From: Verrucomicrobiota bacterium
GTDB taxonomy: Bacteria; Verrucomicrobiota; Verrucomicrobiia; Opitutales; UBA953
Assembly (NCBI GenBank): GCA_009924535.1
Contig: RFRI01000046.1
Location: 1-8,790, forward strand
DNA length: 8,790 nucleotides
Reading direction: 5' to 3'
The translations under genes and the position numbers were made by a program. Below are positions 7,494 through 8,790 of the stretch, piece by piece. The notes under the pieces were generated by a model that was not told the DNA's origin, searched no databases, and was given only the letters and a program-made list of their open reading frames with translations. Within the stretch, counting starts at the first letter, position 1. Every line of letters begins with the position of its first letter.

Positions 7494-8375
7494 GTGGAAA
7501 TCAGCGTACTAGTCAGCGACTGGGAGGGACATCGCCTCCTCGACTCCGGCGACGGGTTCAAGCTCGAGGAGATTGGCGGCGTCCGCATGATCCGTAGCGA
7601 GCCCAAGGCCTGGTGGAGCAAATCCCTACCCGCCACCGAATGGGCCCGCGCTGTCGCCGAACACGAAGAAGGTGGCCGTGAAGGCCGCTGGAAGCTCAAG
7701 GGCAATTGCCCCAAGGAATGGGAGACCAAGCTCGGTAAGCTCCGCTTCCAGCTCCGGTTCATGGATAATTCCAAGCAGTTCGGCGTCTTCGCCGAACAAT
7801 CACCGCACTGGAAATGGGTCGCCGCGCGCCCGCAGAAGCTCGAACCGCGCCCCCGCCTGCTCAATCTCTTCGGCTATACCGGCGCCGCCTCCCTCGGCGC
7901 CGCCCAAGCGGGCTGGCACGTAACGCATGTCGACGCCTCCAAGCCCGCCGTGGCCTGGGGCCGGCGCAATCAGGAGCTCTCCGGCATGGCCGAGGAGCCG
8001 ATCCGCTGGATCATCGAAGACGCGATGACGTTCGTGAAGCGCGAGGTAAAGCGCGGCAATAAATACGAAGCCATCATGCTCGATCCGCCCGCCTTCGGCC
8101 GTGGCCCCACCGGCGAGTTCTGGAAAGTCGAACGCGACCTGGCCCCGCTATTGCGGGCCTGCCGTGAGCTCCTCTCCCCACAGGCTCAGTTCATCCTGCT
8201 GACAGTCTACACCATCGATGCCTCGTCCATCCTCTGCCATAACCTGCTTGAGGAGAACACCCGCGGCCTTGGTGGTAAGATTGATATCGGCGAACTGGCC
8301 CTGAAACAGGAAGACACGGGACGCCTGCTGCCGCTCTCGCTGTGGGGCCGCTGGACCGCACCGGGCAAAGCATAA
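7494..8375 (+). CDS. Class I SAM-dependent methyltransferase, RlmI/RlmK-like (putative rRNA methyltransferase)
   Basis: A 293-residue protein with a Rossmann methyltransferase domain: motif I NLFGYTGAAS (124-133), the ribose-binding acidic position in HVDASKPAV (145-153), IIEDAMTFV (173-181), and motif IV LDPPAFGRGPTGEFW (196-210). The DPPxFGRG form is characteristic of the RlmI-type 23S rRNA cytosine-C5 methyltransferase relatives. It lacks the N-terminal PUA domain of E. coli RlmI; a short beta-rich N-terminus precedes the fold instead, so the target is uncertain and I give no symbol. The start is unsure: GTG 7494 begins VEISVLVSDWEG, which looks like the true N-terminus, while in-frame TTG 7440 would add 18 low-complexity residues but has AGGAAGGA at 7421-7428, about 11 nt upstream. 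It is divergent from the GH13 gene (83 bp between preferred starts), so the two may share a promoter region. Confidence 0.85.
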   Translation: MEISVLVSDWEGHRLLDSGDGFKLEEIGGVRMIRSEPKAWWSKSLPATEWARAVAEHEEGGREGRWKLKGNCPKEWETKLGKLRFQLRFMDNSKQFGVFAEQSPHWKWVAARPQKLEPRPRLLNLFGYTGAASLGAAQAGWHVTHVDASKPAVAWGRRNQELSGMAEEPIRWIIEDAMTFVKREVKRGNKYEAIMLDPPAFGRGPTGEFWKVERDLAPLLRACRELLSPQAQFILLTVYTIDASSILCHNLLEENTRGLGGKIDIGELALKQEDTGRLLPLSLWGRWTAPGKA

Positions 8376-8380
8376 GCCCG

Positions 8381-8441
8381 GGCATTGGGCCGCATTAGGC
8401 TTTAAGGCGGTTTAAATGGTTTCCAAACGAGGCCCGATGCC
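8381..8441 (+). repeat. Imperfect 11-bp inverted repeat between the methyltransferase gene and trpE
   Basis: GGCATTGGGCC (8381-8391) can pair with GGCCCGATGCC (8431-8441) through ten Watson-Crick pairs and one U-G pair, leaving a 39-nt loop. A smaller CCGC/GCGG pairing (8390-8393 with 8407-8410) competes with it and is followed by TTTAAAT. The structure starts 5 nt after the methyltransferase stop and ends 14 nt before the proposed trpE start. It could be a weak terminator or a trpE leader structure with two alternative folds. There is no U run after the long stem. Confidence 0.35.
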
Positions 8442-8455
8442 TTCTAAATGGCGAC

Positions 8456-8790
8456 GTGAGCCTTGTACCTGACCAAGCTACCTTCCGCCAGTTGGCCCAG
8501 AAGTCCGACCTCATCCCAGTCTGCCTCGACATGATGGCCGACTTGGAGACGCCAGTGTCGGTCTACGCCCGCCTCCGCGCCCTAGGCTCGCCGTTCCTTT
8601 TCGAATCCGTCACGGGCGGAGACAAGCTCGGCCGCTACAGCTTCTGTGGCGCCGCCCCGGCCATGACCCTCACCGCCTGGGAAGACCGTACCGAGATCAC
8701 CCGCCGCGACGGCTCCAAGGAGACCATCCCGACGCCGGCCGACCCTCTCACGCTGGTGAAGAAGGAACTCTCCGGCCTGCGCGTCGCCCA
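8456..8790 (+). CDS. trpE: Anthranilate synthase component I (N-terminal part, cut by window edge)
   Basis: 111 codons are present before the right edge. TrpE converts chorismate and ammonia (from the glutaminase partner TrpG) to anthranilate, the first step of tryptophan synthesis, in the cytoplasm. Seen: IPVCLDMMADLETPVSVYAR (20-39) and FLFESVTGGDKLGRYSFCG (47-65). The LFES-GRYSF arrangement matches the N-terminal domain of TrpE, where the LLES-like element helps bind feedback-inhibiting tryptophan; the serine is present (Ser51). The chorismate-binding domain lies outside the window. Aminodeoxychorismate synthase PabB is an alternative, but the N-terminal pattern fits TrpE better. The start is GTG 8456, because no ATG lies in frame between the upstream stop at 8396 and the conserved region; it gives VSLVPDQATF. 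No Shine-Dalgarno sequence is visible. It follows the methyltransferase gene by 80 bp on the same strand. Confidence 0.88.
   Translation, partial: MSLVPDQATFRQLAQKSDLIPVCLDMMADLETPVSVYARLRALGSPFLFESVTGGDKLGRYSFCGAAPAMTLTAWEDRTEITRRDGSKETIPTPADPLTLVKKELSGLRVA

Noticed and set aside
7187..7864. 225-codon minus-strand frame across the GH13-methyltransferase boundary
   Set aside because: It overlaps two well-supported genes in other frames and has serine/arginine-rich antiframe composition.
8416..8472. 18-codon trp leader peptide
   Set aside because: Only one Trp codon, not placed before a terminator hairpin, and the frame overlaps the trpE start.

Overview
The window looks like ordinary chromosome from a GC-rich, Gram-negative, respiring bacterium. 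The best guess is a member of the Verrucomicrobiota (Opitutae-like) or a relative in the PVC/Bacteroidota neighbourhood. This is inferred from protein character and gene content, not from a marker gene: an alternative complex III locus, a PGK and a GAPDH that recall eukaryotic enzymes, and no clear Shine-Dalgarno sequence before the preferred start of any gene. No mobile element, CRISPR array, rRNA, tRNA, phage gene or toxin-antitoxin pair was seen. I found no convincing new multi-gene system.

Layout, left to right. 1-618 (minus): N-terminal part of actB, running off the left edge. 637-1338 (minus): complete actA, a membrane-anchored pentaheme cytochrome c. 1339-1655: the only long non-coding stretch, AT-rich in the middle, with three inverted repeats and a possible promoter for actAB. 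1656-2432 (minus): tpiA. 2474-3718 (minus): pgk, 41 bp upstream of tpiA and probably in one operon with it. 3826-3861: a strong intrinsic terminator. 3883-4929 (minus): gap. 5020-7410 (minus): a 796-residue GH13 glycogen/starch debranching-type enzyme. 7494-8375 (plus): a class I SAM-dependent methyltransferase of the RlmI type. 8456-8790 (plus): start of trpE, running off the right edge.

How the genes fit together. The minus-strand block joins glucan breakdown (GH13 enzyme) to the middle of glycolysis (gap, pgk, tpiA), so carbon released from glycogen or starch could enter the pathway encoded next door. The actAB genes downstream on the same strand begin an alternative complex III, which oxidises quinol and passes electrons toward a terminal oxidase. 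They are separated from tpiA by a terminator-like hairpin and have their own leader, so they are probably a separate transcription unit. The methyltransferase and trpE are divergent from this block and not obviously related to it.

The points most worth a second look are the pair of AACT-N3-AGTT dyads bracketing a TATAAT in the actA upstream region, the eukaryote-like PGK and GAPDH, and the uniform absence of Shine-Dalgarno sequences.
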